Positions 1 through 12,497 of a stretch of DNA of 64,000 bases are shown piece by piece. The stretch covers positions 1,480,001 to 1,544,000 of the forward strand of contig JAILWY010000008.1 of NCBI GenBank assembly GCA_022113835.1. The letters run 5' to 3'. Position 1 is the first letter of the stretch. Each line of letters begins with the position of its first letter. The DNA is from Atopsyche davidsoni (lineage: Eukaryota; Arthropoda; Insecta; Trichoptera; Hydrobiosidae). A program made the translations under genes and the position numbers. The notes under the pieces were generated by a model, which searched no databases, had not been told where the DNA came from, and was given only the letters and a program-made list of their open reading frames with translations.

Positions 1-3000
1 TGAAGATAGGTTGAAAAAGTCTCTCAGTTTATATTCATACCATCAGAAATGTATATATATATATATATACAAAATGAAAAAAAGAGTTAAGGAAGGTATC
101 TATAACGATTACCATATTTATAAAACTCTGTCTCGAATCTGAATAAGAGTCTCCGGGCTCCGCAGCATCCAGAAGATAAACATGACCTTTGTTATCTTGC
201 CACTGCTTCTAGAACATTTAAGCCAGCTGTTGTTTGTGCAAATATTGTTTCTAAGTAAACATGCTATTAAATGTTTCTCATTAAAAAAATATCAATTTAC
301 CTAATTAAAAACAAAAATTCTGTCTCGCGTTAATGCGTCTGGGTCTTTATTTTCAACGCCATTTTCTCCCTTGGATTTTTATGAACAAACATTTTGTTAT
401 AATTTTTTTTCATTTTTTTTTGGATTAAACCCTAAAAAGCCTTTGATTATAGCCTAATATATCCAATCAGATAAAATCCAGCTTTAATAAAGAGTCATAA
501 TTCTTTAGCTTATCGATATGTACGTTAAAAATATAAATTTTCGTTATTTGAATGACAACTAATTGTTATAATACAGAACCAAAAAACTAAAGATATTCCT
601 AAAAATGACTTGATTATTTGGTTTTTAACAATCACGTTGTAAGTACATGAAAATAATTTTAAAAATGTTTTTTATATGTAAAATAACATAACGCTTTTTA
701 CTGTCAAAGCAAACAAAGTATTCTGTTTTTTTATGTCAAAAATGGAGTCAATTATAAAAACGTTAGTAAATATTTTTCATACACCTTTAGGTTCAAATTA
801 TATCAACCCTATTTTTGTTAAAAAAAATAAACATTACTAGCAGCAGTATGTAAAAAATCTTTCCTTTTTATATTTTAGTCCTGAATTGGGTCTCACGTAT
901 GGGGTTGGCAATATTTCCACCAAGATCCATTTCAATCTCGCAGATTGGTCTTAAACGTCAGGTGTCATAAACCATTGATCGGTGCGCTAAGCGACTTGAG
1001 GGCTCATGCAAGATGAACTAAATTGAGAAATACAGCCTGAAACCGCGAAGGCTTTCAAGGAGATTGTTTTGAAGCTGAAGTAAGCACGTAGTATGTACCA
1101 GCAGCTGCTTGACTAACGTATATCATTAACAACACTAAAATTGATAAAAAAAATTGAACTAGAAGATTTCTAGTATTTAAACTAAATATATTTACTATCG
1201 CATAATTAAAATGATTTTCTGCTTCTAGAAAGATCAACTTCAAGGCTTTGTTCTGGTTGCACCGTAGCAGTATTTTTTAAGTTGAATTTAAAACACACCA
1301 TTTTACCATACCTCGAAGATGAATTGGAATGAATGTTTATTAAAGCAAAAAATATTTTAATATTTAAGTAAATAATATTTTTTGAAAACATAATTATATT
1401 CAAATGACTTTTAGAGCTTAATTTATTAATATTAAACTGAACCCTTAACTTTTTACACGTGGTTTTAGCGCTCACCCTGTGCTGAAGGAGGCGATGTTGT
1501 GAAAAAACTTTTCATGACTCCAGGGTATTACGCAGAGGGCTTTTATGGATTAAGTCTAATATTCCGACCACAAAATTACGGACATATGCGTTTGTTATTA
1601 GTTAAAAACACTTTTGGGACTTTTTTGAAATAAATAAAAAAAAAAGTTAACCACGATTTTATTAAAAAAATATATTTCATATATTTAATTTTGGAAAAGT
1701 AAAATTTGCTTAGGATAATGATTTTAAACACGAAACGACAAGAAGAGTAATTTATTTTATTTTCTAGATAGCTGAACATAAATTTATGAGTATTTTTAAA
1801 AACGTGTAATTATTGTACAAGTGCGCTAGGTAAAACGTATATTTGAAGGTAGTAAAGGACATTTTGAGGTTATTACAACTGTGTTAAAATGTACTTAAAA
1901 CATTTGATTCTTTTTTTTCTTTTTAAAGTCAATATATAATTTTTACATAATTCAAAAAATATTGCTTTAATGCCTTTAATCTGCAGGGAATCTTGTCGTG
2001 TGCTTACATTTTGCAGATAACATTCTGTTGATCAATATATTACAGATAAAAAAACCTCACCGCATAATAGCTGTACAAATTCTCACAGAATATATCAGCC
2101 ACACGTGTCCGTTAGTCTGCCTTGGTATTGCCATACGCGTTTCTGTTTAAAATTCCTCACTTTTGTGGAAAATCCGGCATTGACGTCTCCTCTTTTTCCT
2201 TCGATCGTTCATCGTATATTTCCTTCGTTTGGCTGAAATAAGTTGACTTTGTACGTGTCCTGAATTTCAGGTATTCTAAAAGAACATTATTTCTATCACC
2301 AGTTTACTAAAGATAATAAAGATAAACGCATTTATTCTGAATTTCAAAGAGAGGTAGGCAAAGTTATATATGTAAAAAGATAGAATTAATATAATAATAT
2401 TTATTACAAATTTACGTACACAAAAAAATAACAAAGGGGTTGGTTTGCTGGTGCATCGATTGAATATTAGCTTGCCAATAGATAAAATAATCATAAAAAG
2501 GATGTAATTATTTATACATAAGTTTTACAGTTATTCAAAAAAGCTAAAATTTGTCTTATTTCTGATCAGAAAATCAGAATCTAAATGGCCTTGGAGATGT
2601 TTAAAAGTAATTGGAGAACAAAATTCAGAATAAATATTCTAGCAAAGTAAATAAATACATCGATAATTTGAATGATATTTAAAAATGGCTCCGTGATTCA
2701 AATATAAAAAGATGAGAAGAGCTTGGTTTTTTAGGAGGCTGGTATTCTTATTCTCGATAATAATTTAAAATACTGCTATTCAAGCTTCCTACTTAGTTGG
2801 GTAGAACAAAGAGTAAAAGTAGTGAGGGCAAAACATTTATTTCGAAGGCAAGTTGCTAGTCTACGGACTCCATTCATCTCATAGTACCTGCCTATAAATC
2901 CTGCGATGAGCCTGACTTAAATCAGAGACTTTCGAGGTAACAAAGCTTCAAAAATATGGTCGAAAAGAATGCAATCTATTCGTTTGCAAATCCACCCTAG

Positions 3001-3381
3001 AGAATTTTATTTCAGACGTAAGACGAATAGACTTTTTGTTCAAGATTATCAAAATTTTCATATCTTTCATGTTACCGTGAAGACACATGAAATTTTACGA
3101 TTTTTCAAACGGTCTGTGAAATAAAAACTTTAAATATTATAACATATCTGTGTAAAGTTTTTACAGTTGGTTGAGGCTGCCACTGAAGGCACGCGGGGAA
3201 AACGCTTTCTCAACAACCCCCGCAGGTAGCGGCAAGTCAGTTTGACAAATTGTCTCACCACGCCGACTTCACTAATTTTTAAACTACCTTCCCCCTCACG
3301 ACTCGCACAGATTACCCTGTAACTTTCAAGACTGAAACATATAAAAAAATGTATACTATTACCTCTACAAATAAGTTTTAA
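1..3381. other. AT-rich gene-free interval with small GC islands
   Basis: No frame here resembles a known protein. A short (TA)n run lies at 52-69. Locally GC-richer, apparently unique stretches lie near 895-1110, 1440-1530, 1980-2270 and 3170-3330. None has a convincing open frame on either strand. They could be regulatory DNA or very old transposon debris. Confidence 0.5.
52..69. repeat. (TA)n microsatellite
   Basis: About nine uninterrupted TA dinucleotides. Simple sequence repeat. Confidence 0.9.
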
Positions 3382-3451
3382 GTCATCTCTTGAAAATCCT
3401 TTAAAACCTAATATTTTTTTAACGTTTTGCATATTTGCATTTTTATATGTT
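3382..3451. repeat. Direct repeat, copy 1 (70 bp)
   Basis: Nearly identical to 3968-4050, in the same orientation, about 586 bp away. Copy 2 has a 12-bp insertion that looks like a local duplication. Between the copies lies a decayed mariner (3517-3820). On the minus strand both copies read in frame through a peptide beginning NVKKILG and ending GFKGFSRDD. The repeat may be the ends of a larger composite element or a segmental duplication. Confidence 0.75.
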
Positions 3452-3516
3452 TAATGTTTTATATCTTAAGATTTTTTTTCAAGTTTGAGCTTTATTGTGT
3501 ATAAATTGTTGTAAGT

Positions 3517-3820
3517 TCATTGTTCAAAGTATTGTCCATCGCATTTCCTTTTTCAATCTTTCTGGTAATTTTTGGATACCATCTTGAAAAAACAATGTGT
3601 CTTTTGATCCGATCCCCGAATCGATCCAATTTTGGACTTCTTCAAAAGAGTTATTCAGTATTAAAATCACCACTTCTTAAACGTTTATACTAAAATTTCC
3701 ACATGGAAATCGATGAAACACGTTCCTCGTAAGCTTTTTGCAGCATTCGATAGCCTTCAGCTGCATTTTTCTTCAAATGGAAGCAGAAAAGTAAGCTTTC
3801 TCACAAATTGTGTTTCATTG
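3517..3820 (-). pseudogene. Internally deleted mariner transposase relic
   Basis: Read on the minus strand, the right part (about 3815 to 3660) gives a mariner-like N-terminal region. It contains KKNAAEGYRMLQKAYEE and later KRLRSGDF, matching the helix-turn-helix start and the 'F(K/R)SGDF' block of mariner transposases. The left part (about 3650 to 3517) gives the family C-terminus: FEEVQNWIDS, then GIQKLPERL, then CDGQYFEQ before a TGA stop at 3517-3519. The catalytic middle, about 200 residues with all three aspartates, is missing. Stops and frameshifts interrupt what remains. An intact mariner transposase is about 345 residues. The element is dead; it could once have moved as a deletion derivative. 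It is flanked by the direct repeats at 3382 and 3968. Confidence 0.75.
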
Positions 3821-3967
3821 GCACAAAAGTTGACATATTTGGAGCACACAAAAACTAAATTGTTTCCACTTCAGCGAAATGTCACATAATAAAAAAGAAA
3901 GCCTAATGATGGGGCTATAAAATAAAGTAAGTTGCAACAGTGTCCGTTTCGATTTCATACTAGTAAC

Positions 3968-4050
3968 GTCATCTCTTGAAAATCCTTTAAAACCTAATTG
4001 TACACCTAATATTTTTTTGACGTTTTGCACATTTGCATTTTTATATGTTA
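3968..4050. repeat. Direct repeat, copy 2 (83 bp)
   Basis: Partner of 3382-3451. Differs by a 12-bp internal addition (about 3996-4007) and a few substitutions. Confidence 0.75.
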
Positions 4051-5186
4051 AAACCATCAACATGAAAAAATCATTATTTAAACCTTTTCTAGTATTTTAT
4101 ATTCAACCTTTTTAAAAACCAGAAATACTTACAAGATCAGTGATAAGTTGAGTATACATCCAACAAAAAATATAAATAACTAACACAATACCACTTTTAT
4201 CACTTGACTCACTGAATAAAAAATATAATTATTTTATACTAGTTACTTTATTGCCAAGTTGCCAACAAATGCTTAGAAAAAAAACTCAAAAAAGCCTGAA
4301 AGTAATGATTTGTATTTACTATTGTTAATATATTTTGCTCATATTTAATAGTTTATCCATGTTTTAACACAAAAACAAATTATGATACCAACTATATAAA
4401 TAAACTTATTTAACCAAACGATTAGTGAGAATACTGATTTTTTCGATACGTCAATAGCTCATAAGCCTTTCAGTGTGAAATTTGATGAAACGTTTAAAGA
4501 TCAAAGCAGCGTATAGTGCCTAAGAGAGAAAAAAAAAATCGGCTTACTTTATAATATGTCTGTTTATATTTTTATTCTAGAGTGATAAAATTGTATGAAC
4601 AACTTGCTTTCAACATTCTCTTGTATTATTATAATAAATAGGGCGAAATTATGACAGAGTAAAAAATAAACAAGATTAGTGAATAAAAAAAGTAATGCTA
4701 CGACCTCGGCACAGGATCCTCGGATCCTGTTCCACTATCCTAAGTGCTCCTCCAGAAGATGAATCCTCCTGCTCCTGCAGCAGATGCCGCGTGAGGAATA
4801 TTCCTCTCAGGCCGTGAATCTCGCAAACTAAATTATAGAAGAAAAAACAGGCGCATACCTGGGTTGATATATTTTATTTATATTTACTATAATTTAATTT
4901 AGTCTTCCAACCTTTATGTGAAAAGCTTTTGTATAAGCAAAAAAAAAAAATCATGTCGTAGTATTTAAAAAAAATTAAGACTACTGAAATTATAATTCAT
5001 GGAAAATGATTCACTCATTATCTTTCTAAAGAACATATAATTTTTAACATAATTTTCAATAATATTACATTGCGAACTTATTTACAAATTTTATTCTAAG
5101 ATTCTATCTGTTTTCAGTTTTTCTACATTATATTATAAACGATACTAAATATTTTTCAAGAGATATTTGCACTCTTTTCACATCTG
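4051..5186. other. AT-rich gene-free interval
   Basis: No coding signal. A GC-richer patch at about 4700-4850 contains a perfect 9-bp inverted repeat around ACAGGATCC (4711-4719 with 4722-4730, 2-nt spacer). Nothing else is recognised. Confidence 0.5.

Positions 5187-5255
<69 letters not shown>
5187..5255. repeat. (AT)n microsatellite
   Basis: About 35 AT units with one interruption (GT near 5209). It abuts the palindromic PLE fragment at 5258 and may have been its insertion site. Confidence 0.95.
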
Positions 5256-5257
<2 letters not shown>

Positions 5258-5261
<4 letters not shown>

Positions 5262-5359
5262 TCAAATGGAATTCCACCAAGTACTCTCTATCAAAAATAT
5301 TGATATTATATATTCAATATTTTTGACAGAGAGTACTTTGTGGAATTCCATTTTGATAT
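5258..5359. mobile_element. Palindromic PLE terminal repeat
   Basis: Two copies of the PLE end module face each other with an 11-nt spacer. The module is recognised by GGAATTCCACCAAGTACTCT. Arms are 5258-5302 and 5314-5359, about 45 bp, nearly perfect. The same module ends the copies at 16.7, 37.4, 48.7, 62.7 and 63.6 kb, which is the basis for the assignment. No coding sequence. Confidence 0.8.
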
Positions 5360-5370
5360 TTTAAATTATA

Positions 5371-5470
5371 AGTAAAATACTTGAGTGAACGTAATGCCAA
5401 CGTGAAAGGTTGGCGAAACCGGTCACCAATAAAAATCTATATGAGGAAAAATCACTCATGTATTTTACTT
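5371..5470 (+). ncRNA. Hammerhead-ribozyme-like PLE module, degraded
   Basis: An 18-bp outer stem (5371-5388 with 5453-5470, one or two mismatches) encloses a hammerhead-like centre. Helix II is GCCAAC (5396-5401) with GTTGGC (5409-5414). GAAA follows at 5415-5418, then CCGGTC ending in the GTC cleavage triplet (5422-5424). The conserved CUGAUGA box should precede helix II but reads ACGTAAT here, so this copy is probably inactive. Penelope-like elements are known to carry hammerhead motifs in their terminal repeats. The assignment rests on that and on better copies at 62.4 kb. Confidence 0.45.
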
Positions 5471-5493
5471 GTTATTTTAAATATATATATCGT

Positions 5494-5700
5494 AAGGTGT
5501 CCCAAAATTAACGCAAGATTTGAATTTGTCGTCATATTCGCAGTAAAGTTTTGGGAACACTTAAAAAAAAACAATTTGACATCTGACAGTTTAGGGTTAC
5601 CCTATTGTATTGATTTTATGATTCAATCAAAAAATAACAATCAAAAGACTTAAAACTGCGTTTTCTATTTAATTCAAATCTTGCGTTAATTTTAAGACTT
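5494..5700. mobile_element. Mariner-type MITE with ~30-bp TIRs
   Basis: The left end (5494-5526) contains CAAAATTAACGCAAGATTTG. The right end (5671-5700) carries the reverse complement of the same block with two or three changes. The outer GGTGTCCC and the TTAACGCAAGA core resemble ends of rosa-like mariners, from memory of the family. The interior of about 145 bp codes for nothing. It lies just downstream of the PLE module. Confidence 0.6.
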
Positions 5701-7210
5701 TTATATAAATATTTATATATATTTTGGGATTTATATATATATCTATATTTATATATATATAAAGAGGTCATCAGTTAGTGTCTGATAAGGCAGTTGAAAC
5801 TGGCCGACTGCTGCACTACAGCTGGGTCACGTGCCCCATAAAATGTAGCCTTTACCTCGGCACGGAGGTGCAACCTGAAGAGGAGCACATTTCTCATCAC
5901 TGTCTACAGATTTGTACCTGTCCTGATGTAAAAAGACTCACTAAAGATACTACTATTCTGTTATAGGGACATAAATTTGCTGATAATCCACAGATAAATA
6001 CAGGGTTTTATTTGAAAAAAAATTTATACTTACATTGCGAATTATTTTGCAATACTTTATAAGATCCTAATTGATAACAAAAAATACAGTTAACCCATAT
6101 TAGATACTTCGGATTTTTTATAATTATTTAAAAAATATATTACTGTGTGCTTTATACATAAATAGATATCTTTCAATACATTGTTTTCTTACTTCACTAT
6201 ATTAAATAAATAAAAATACAAAGTATACCTGCAGTTTGAATATCAAAACTTACCATTTAGCCTATGATACCTCCAACCTGAAAGCTGAGTAGCACAAAAA
6301 AAGGTTTATGCTATCAGTGTAGATAATGCGCTGCAATTTTCAACGATAATCGTGGACGTTTAAGGGAACCAAAATTCTTTAGTCGTTGCACCCACAGGTT
6401 ATTTCTGCATACAAAAGCTTTTAAAAAATATTTTTTATAGTAAGTTACCGGCAGAATTTAGGTGAGTGAATTTTTTTGGCGTAAGTAATATAAATTATTT
6501 AAATAAAATTTGTTTTATGTTGACTTGAAAAGAAAAACCGTAAACTTTAGATATCACATTATACTTGTATTTAAATCTTCATTTATTTATTTATTAATTA
6601 AATTTTTGAGTGATGCAAATATTTGTGATATAATGAGTAAATCTTAAGACAAGATTATTACAGACTTATTATTTCAGTTTAAGTTGAAAACACGGAATAC
6701 TACAAACAAAACAAGTCTGGCGTTGATTTAATAATGGTGTTATATTCAGGTCATAAAAGCAGCTACAATTTAATAATAAATCGTAAAACGCTAATATTAA
6801 CATGTGCAAACTGCGGTTTTTGATATTCTAAACGCAAAAATCCCATAAAACCCCGTCGGGGGTATAAATCCGTAAATTCATAGTAAGTGCAATAAAACGG
6901 GAGTCCAGATAACTGAAAGATCTGGGCGTGTGTATTGTTCGGCAAGTAATGAGCGGCCGTTGGGTACTTTTTATATGCAATATGAAAAAAGACCGTCTAC
7001 ATTCGGACAGTTTACCATGGAACGTACTTTACCGTTTTATTGACAGTAAACAAAGTAAATATTAAGGTACTAAAGGGTACCCGGGGACAGTAATGGATTC
7101 ACAATGCTTTTTTTTTTCATAATTAATTATTATATACGGTGTGTGCATTATTTTTTTCGGATTTTTTCGTGAAATTGGAGCTTTATTATAAGAAATTGGT
7201 ACAATATATT
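5701..7210. other. Gene-free interval with GC-richer unique patch
   Basis: A GC-richer patch (about 5771-5966) has a 62-codon plus-strand frame (5778-5966) containing VQPEEEHISHHC and DVKRLTKDTT. I do not recognise it, and its length is within chance. Another patch at about 6840-7110 has no persuasive frame. The rest is AT-rich and featureless. Confidence 0.4.
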
Positions 7211-7510
7211 CTATTCAAAATATTGTCCATCGCTAGCTACTACGTTTTCCCATCTTTCGGGCAAATTATGGATTCCATCCCAAAAGAAGCCGTTCCACAT
7301 CCGTTCAGAAGTGAAGCATATTCCAGAGAGGGCATTCTGCATCGATTTAAGCAAGTGGTAGTCGGAAGGGGCAATGTCTGGGCTATAAGGCGGATGAAGC
7401 AGAACTTTCCATCCACTGTTTTCCTAATAGGTTTTAACCGATTTAGCAACATGTGGCCGAGCATTTTTCGCGTTAAAATGCCTTGCATTACGCGAATTCC
7501 TTATTTTAAG
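7211..7510 (-). pseudogene. Mariner transposase C-terminal fragment
   Basis: The minus strand gives about 95 codons of the mariner catalytic C-terminus. In order: NARPHVAKSVKTY, then HPPYSPDIAPSDYH (third catalytic aspartate block of the D,D34D triad), then LLKSMQNALSG, then GIHNLPERWENVVASDGQYF before a TAG at 7211-7213. The block that should read DNARPH (second aspartate) reads KNARPH, so that residue is lost. An in-frame TAG follows KTY, and a short deletion lies after FTSER. The N-terminal two thirds is absent. It is dead. The 136-codon plus-strand frame over 7139-7549 is an antisense shadow. Confidence 0.9.
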
Positions 7511-7744
7511 AAAATGTATGAACATAATGTAGTCATTGATTTCTCTTAACAATTAAAAACCAGCGTTGGGTGTTATGAACGTATTTTACAAGAACCCAAA
7601 AGAAACGCTACCCAAAAGACAATAGATGTATTTTTCAGTAAAAATAACATGTAATACTGCATAAAGTGTTCTTAGAATTAAAGTGATTGATTATATGATT
7701 CGTATTTTTTTGTATTAAGTTTTGACTATGTATGTATGTTTAAT

Positions 7745-7800
7745 CGTAAACCCCGATATACGCGAATTTAACTTAACGCAATTTTTCCCGGTATGTATCT
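7745..7800. mobile_element. Possible pogo/Tigger-type terminal patch
   Basis: The blocks CCCCGATATACGCGAATTT and ACGCAATTTTTCCCGG resemble the 'tatacgcgattt ... acgcgatttttcc' theme near the ends of pogo/Tigger elements. This is from memory of the family. No second end was found, so it may be coincidence. Confidence 0.25.
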
Positions 7801-8804
7801 TGCCGCTACCAGTAAGCACATGTTGTTTTAATTTAAAAATCCGTAATGCTCAATTAATATGGCTGGGTATGGTCCCATATAGAGCCGGACCTCAAACAAA
7901 AGTACCTTAAACATAGGGCTTCGCCGTTCGCTGTTTTATTATTTTTGGATAAATAAAACAAATATCATTTCCGCGCAGCACCAGCCTATGCACAGCTTTA
8001 TTCAGACCTCACCGAGCTTTCTCCCTCGGTCTTGTTTTGATTGATTGCTTGAGATAATGTTGTACTTGGTTTATGAATAACGGGAAAAATCAAATGAAAT
8101 TAAAAGATGCTTTCACCGGTAAAATTTTCTTCCAAAACGTAACAAATAAAGTCCGAATGACGGAAAACAAATAAAATATTATTTTTTACCAACAACGATC
8201 AAGCGATCAACGATATCGTTTTTTCAATTTATAAAAGTAAAAGTTCTTTAAGACACATATAAAATTCCTCTTATTTTAATTTGAATAAATTCAGGTAAAG
8301 TCGTGTTTACTAAATTTCAAAAATTAAAATAAATATTCGTGAATTTTATATAAAACATAACTCTTCTTTAGATCTGATTCAATGATTGCTTAATTAAAGC
8401 AAGGGCCTAAATATTTCATAGTTCCGGGTTAGGATAGTTTCCGGGTTAATGTCTCCGCACCTGAAAATAATAAGTAATTATTTCTGGTTAATTTTCAGTA
8501 ACAAAGCGCCGTTTGTTCAGAACGTTTTAAATTAATTTAAGCATTAACTTATTGTTATAAAGTAATATAAATCAAGATTTTTATATTTACTCATTCGTTT
8601 TGATTTACACATAATACAACAATAATGATTACCAAAAACCATTTTTACACTCTAATTTTATAAAAATTACTATACAGTAAACAATATATGCTTTTTTCTT
8701 AAATAATTGACTAAAAAAAATTGATTATTTTTAAACAAAATGTAAATATTAAAATCGTTACTTTTTAAAGATTGTCTATATTTTTTTGGAAATCTCAAAG
8801 ATTC

Positions 8805-8850
8805 AATATTATTAAAAGAGAGTACTTGGTGTAATTCTATTTTTATAAGT
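8805..8850. mobile_element. Decayed PLE end module
   Basis: Contains AGAGAGTACTTGGTGTAATT, a diverged match to the PLE terminal module (consensus GAGAGTACTTGGTGGAATTC). No hammerhead part is attached. An old fragment of the family. Confidence 0.5.
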
Positions 8851-11800
8851 ATTTATCTGAAAGACGTTATTTATCCTGTCACTATTAACATAATACATAT
8901 GAATTATATATAAAGTATTTATATTTTATAAAAAAATCCTAAGTCTTTTCAGCATAAGTGTAGGGGTAGTTTGTAAGCCGAGATACATAAATTTCTAGCC
9001 AGTGGCGTAGTTTCTGGCAGAAACTTTGCGCAACTTTAAAACTAAGGCACAAGATACAATAGTTTCTCAAGAAAATCGCAGGAAAATTAACTCCTTGACT
9101 ACGTATTCTAGTGGGTGTTTCGTAATATATTCGTGATAATAATGAAAACTCTACTATCGTCTTTACCCAAAACCAGAAAACTTTCTTAGGATTGTTAAAA
9201 ACACGGCCAAGCAGACTTTTAACTTTAAAGAAAAAAATGCAAATACGACAGTATTACTTTAACAAGGTTTCTCCTAATTTAATGTATAACTTAATTTAAA
9301 AGATTTTTTCATATTTAACTAATAAAAGTATTCAAAATAATTTTGCTCGTTTTTTATGCGTCGATAGATTTCATCAATATTGATTGCTTATAAAAGAAGG
9401 GGTTAAAATTAATAAACGATGAATGTATGAAGGTCGTTTGATATTTAAAACCGTTCTTTGAAATAGGGAAATGTCAAAAGTTTGTATTCAATGAAAAAAA
9501 GAGTAATAATTCTTCTAACAATGAGGGTGATATTGGGATTCGATTATCTGATTGATTATGGGTGATTGGGTTTTTACTGGCAGGGAAGGCAAACTATAAC
9601 CTACATGTCAGATGTGGAAGAAACCGTTAAAAAGAAAAACTGTAATCGTATTGAAATGTTTATATATTTCTAAGCTAATATTTTATATAGGGTAGTATCA
9701 GGTAAAGTTTAAAATAAAAGATGAGAAAAAAATTCCAACACTAAGCTTATATATTTTTTTATGAACTTGTACTAAAGCAAATCATGCTTATTTATTCCAT
9801 ATAGAGATTTATCCAGACTAGTTAATATTTTTCATTTTTACATGTAGTCAATGATATAATTTTTTAAGCGCAAATAAAACATAGATTTGACCAATAAATA
9901 CAACTTTTAAATCTAGTATCTTACTGTCAGAATCTTTACATTCCTATATGTCTTTTGAATTCTAAGCATATAAAAGCAGTTCAAAGTCATCTTCTAACCA
10001 GTCAGAGTATGCTCTAGAAATGTTAAAACCTTCACAAACAAAAATGATCATAATCTTCTAGCCGTTTGGCAAGTCATATCTTTTGTTTAAATAAAAAGTA
10101 ATACGGATCAAACAAGTATACTGTAGAATCCAAGGAAAATAATTTCAGCTACAGGGCCTAATCAAGATGCTGAAGCCGCAAGTTATCATCTCCCCTGGTG
10201 TCGAGTCTTTTTGATCAATGGCTTTAATTTCAACCCCCGCGGGGTCCGTGCAGTTAGTCGCTTGAATTTTCATAAAAAAATCAGTTTGAAGTATTGATGA
10301 GTAGGGATATTTGTCAATGTTGCAAGAATGATTTATAACGTCGATTTGTGAAATTTCCGAATTTTACAATCTGACGTGACGTTTCTATTGCTTATCTTTG
10401 AAATACGGCTTCAAATGAAAAACCCAAAATTATAATAAATAATATTAAAATTTATTTTTTATTAATAATGCACGTTTGGATTCACGCCTGGAGTGTCAAT
10501 CGAAGATTTCTCAGTTAACATTTTTTGGTTAACCTCCAATCCGACATTGTTATTAGGCCCACTCGTGTTTCAGTTTAGCTGAAGACGTTGTACGAATCTG
10601 TATTAAGGCTTAAAACAATATTGCCAATTGTGTGTGTTTATCAAACCACTATTTGAATAATATTGGACGCGTATAAAACGATTTTTTATTTGATCAGCTG
10701 TTGGTTCCGTGCCTCGAATATCTTGCAGTTTAAATAACAAAGTTTAAAAAAAACACTTCATATTAGACACATAAATAAAACCGATAAAAAAAACGAACAT
10801 TCATGAGTTTTGAATATTTTTTTATAAATAGTAAAAGATCAATATCGCTCCAATTGAGTGAACCGGTACGGTGAACCCCAAAACCTATCGGATTACCATA
10901 ATAACCGAAAATAATAGCCAATAGTAGTATTTGTTTTCAATTAATGTGCGTTTGCGCCGGCTGGCCGTTTTCAAATAAATAAATGTCTTTTTCAACGTTT
11001 CGCGTTTTTTTTTTCGGTTTTTTCCATCGTATTTTTGATTTGTTTACTATAGCGGTTGAAATCACTAGATTTTTGAACAGTTTATCTCGCTTCGTAGCCG
11101 CTCGTTTACAGTTTGGCAAAATGTTTGAAGCAAAAGCCTTCACAACAAAAATGCATAAAAATATTGGGACCTATTCGAAACAATGGCTTTTTCGTTGTTT
11201 TCATCCATTGCTGACTATGAAAAAACACTCTTTTGGAATAATACTATTGAATTTAAAAGGATTAAATATTGATACGAGGGGCTTATGGCATTTTTGTTGA
11301 TATAAAGTAAAATGATCTAATAAAATATCAAATTCAAACGTGTAGTAGGTATTTGGAAAAAATCCAAGAAATACGAGCTATTGGAAGGGATGAAAAATTT
11401 GAGCCAGAAGCTAAAAATTATAAATACAGCCAAATTAGTAAAATAATGTTTAATGAAATGGCCACAAACCTCTTTTAAATCAAAGGACTTGAAGAAAAAT
11501 AACGACAACTATTAATTGTCAAATAGCTAGGTGATTCCTATTTTTTTTCTATTTGAAGTGATCTTTAAAATATTAAAACGTTTATTTATTCATATTTGTG
11601 ATAAATGTTAGGTATAAAATAAATTCGCATTTTAAACAATAATTCGCAACATAGTTGGTTATCGATCCCAAAAATTTGGCAAACCGTTTAAACGTCTTCT
11701 TTCAAGCCCAGAACCTCTAAGATGGAGTCGTTTGTTCTACTTGTCTTTATCTTGCCTTAAATAATGCATAAGTTTTTTGTGTGGGTACTGTCTGGTCTAC

Positions 11801-12497
11801 CTGATCTCTTTGGGAATCAATAATCTATTGTACCTCTCCAAGATGCTAAATGTTGCACAGAGACTGCTTACACCGCACACTTTTAGTTGTGCTATTTTTA
11901 TATAAAGAGGCAAATAAAGATACTTATAACTACCTTATCAAGATGGTTAGATAAGTAAATCTACTGTAATATTAAAAACAAATATTATTTATATTTTGAT
12001 CACAAACAAAATTCTATTAAAATATAAATAAATTGAGGACGGTATTCCAACTCAATCCACATTACTCCTAACAACCTTTCAGAAGGCAGAGATTTTCGGA
12101 AAACTTAAAACTAGCGAGAAACAACTAAGAACAACATATTTTTCAAAATCAATTTCTCGCAGATACTTCGGATTCCGGTAGGTATTTTTTTCCGCAGCCC
12201 CAGGCGCCCCAAACCTTTATTATTCCCGACCCCTCCAGCACACGAGGCTTCCGGGAATTGTTTTCGCGTTTCGGGAAAGTTTTTTCTTCAAGTTTCTGTA
12301 TCGGCGCCGAGGAGGTGAGCGGCTAATAGAGATTTCGGATACAAGTGTGTAATCATCATATATCTGACGCGATTGCTCCCTCCTGAATATCAATGAGAAA
12401 ATATAGGCTTCAAATTTTAATATATATTTTTTTATGAACTTGTTTATCTAAAAGTTTGTTTTTGAAAAAATATTCTTATATTTATATATATATATAT

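Larger units (their letters stand above)
7511..12497. other. Long AT-rich interval, no genes recognised
   Basis: Mostly featureless A+T-rich sequence. GC-richer patches lie at about 7860-8040, 10180-10260, 10480-10620 and 12170-12370. A plus-strand frame at 10983-11300 (105 codons) is low-complexity and phenylalanine-rich and is probably chance. A decayed PLE end (8805-8850) and a weak pogo-like patch (7745-7800) are listed separately. Confidence 0.45.

Noticed and set aside
3184..3205. AAGGCACGCGG, an 11-nt match to the seed half of miR-124
   Set aside because: The rest diverges and no complementary arm lies within pre-miRNA distance on either side.
5381..5653. 90-codon plus-strand ORF
   Set aside because: It runs through the hammerhead-like module and into the MITE; composite of two non-coding repeats.
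7139..7549. 136-codon plus-strand ORF, the longest in the window
   Set aside because: It lies antisense to a clear mariner transposase fragment (HPPYSPDIAPSDYH on the minus strand); shadow frame.
8999..9012. CAGTGGCGTAG as a hAT-like end
   Set aside because: A lone 11-mer without partner or duplication; the word is common in animal genomes.
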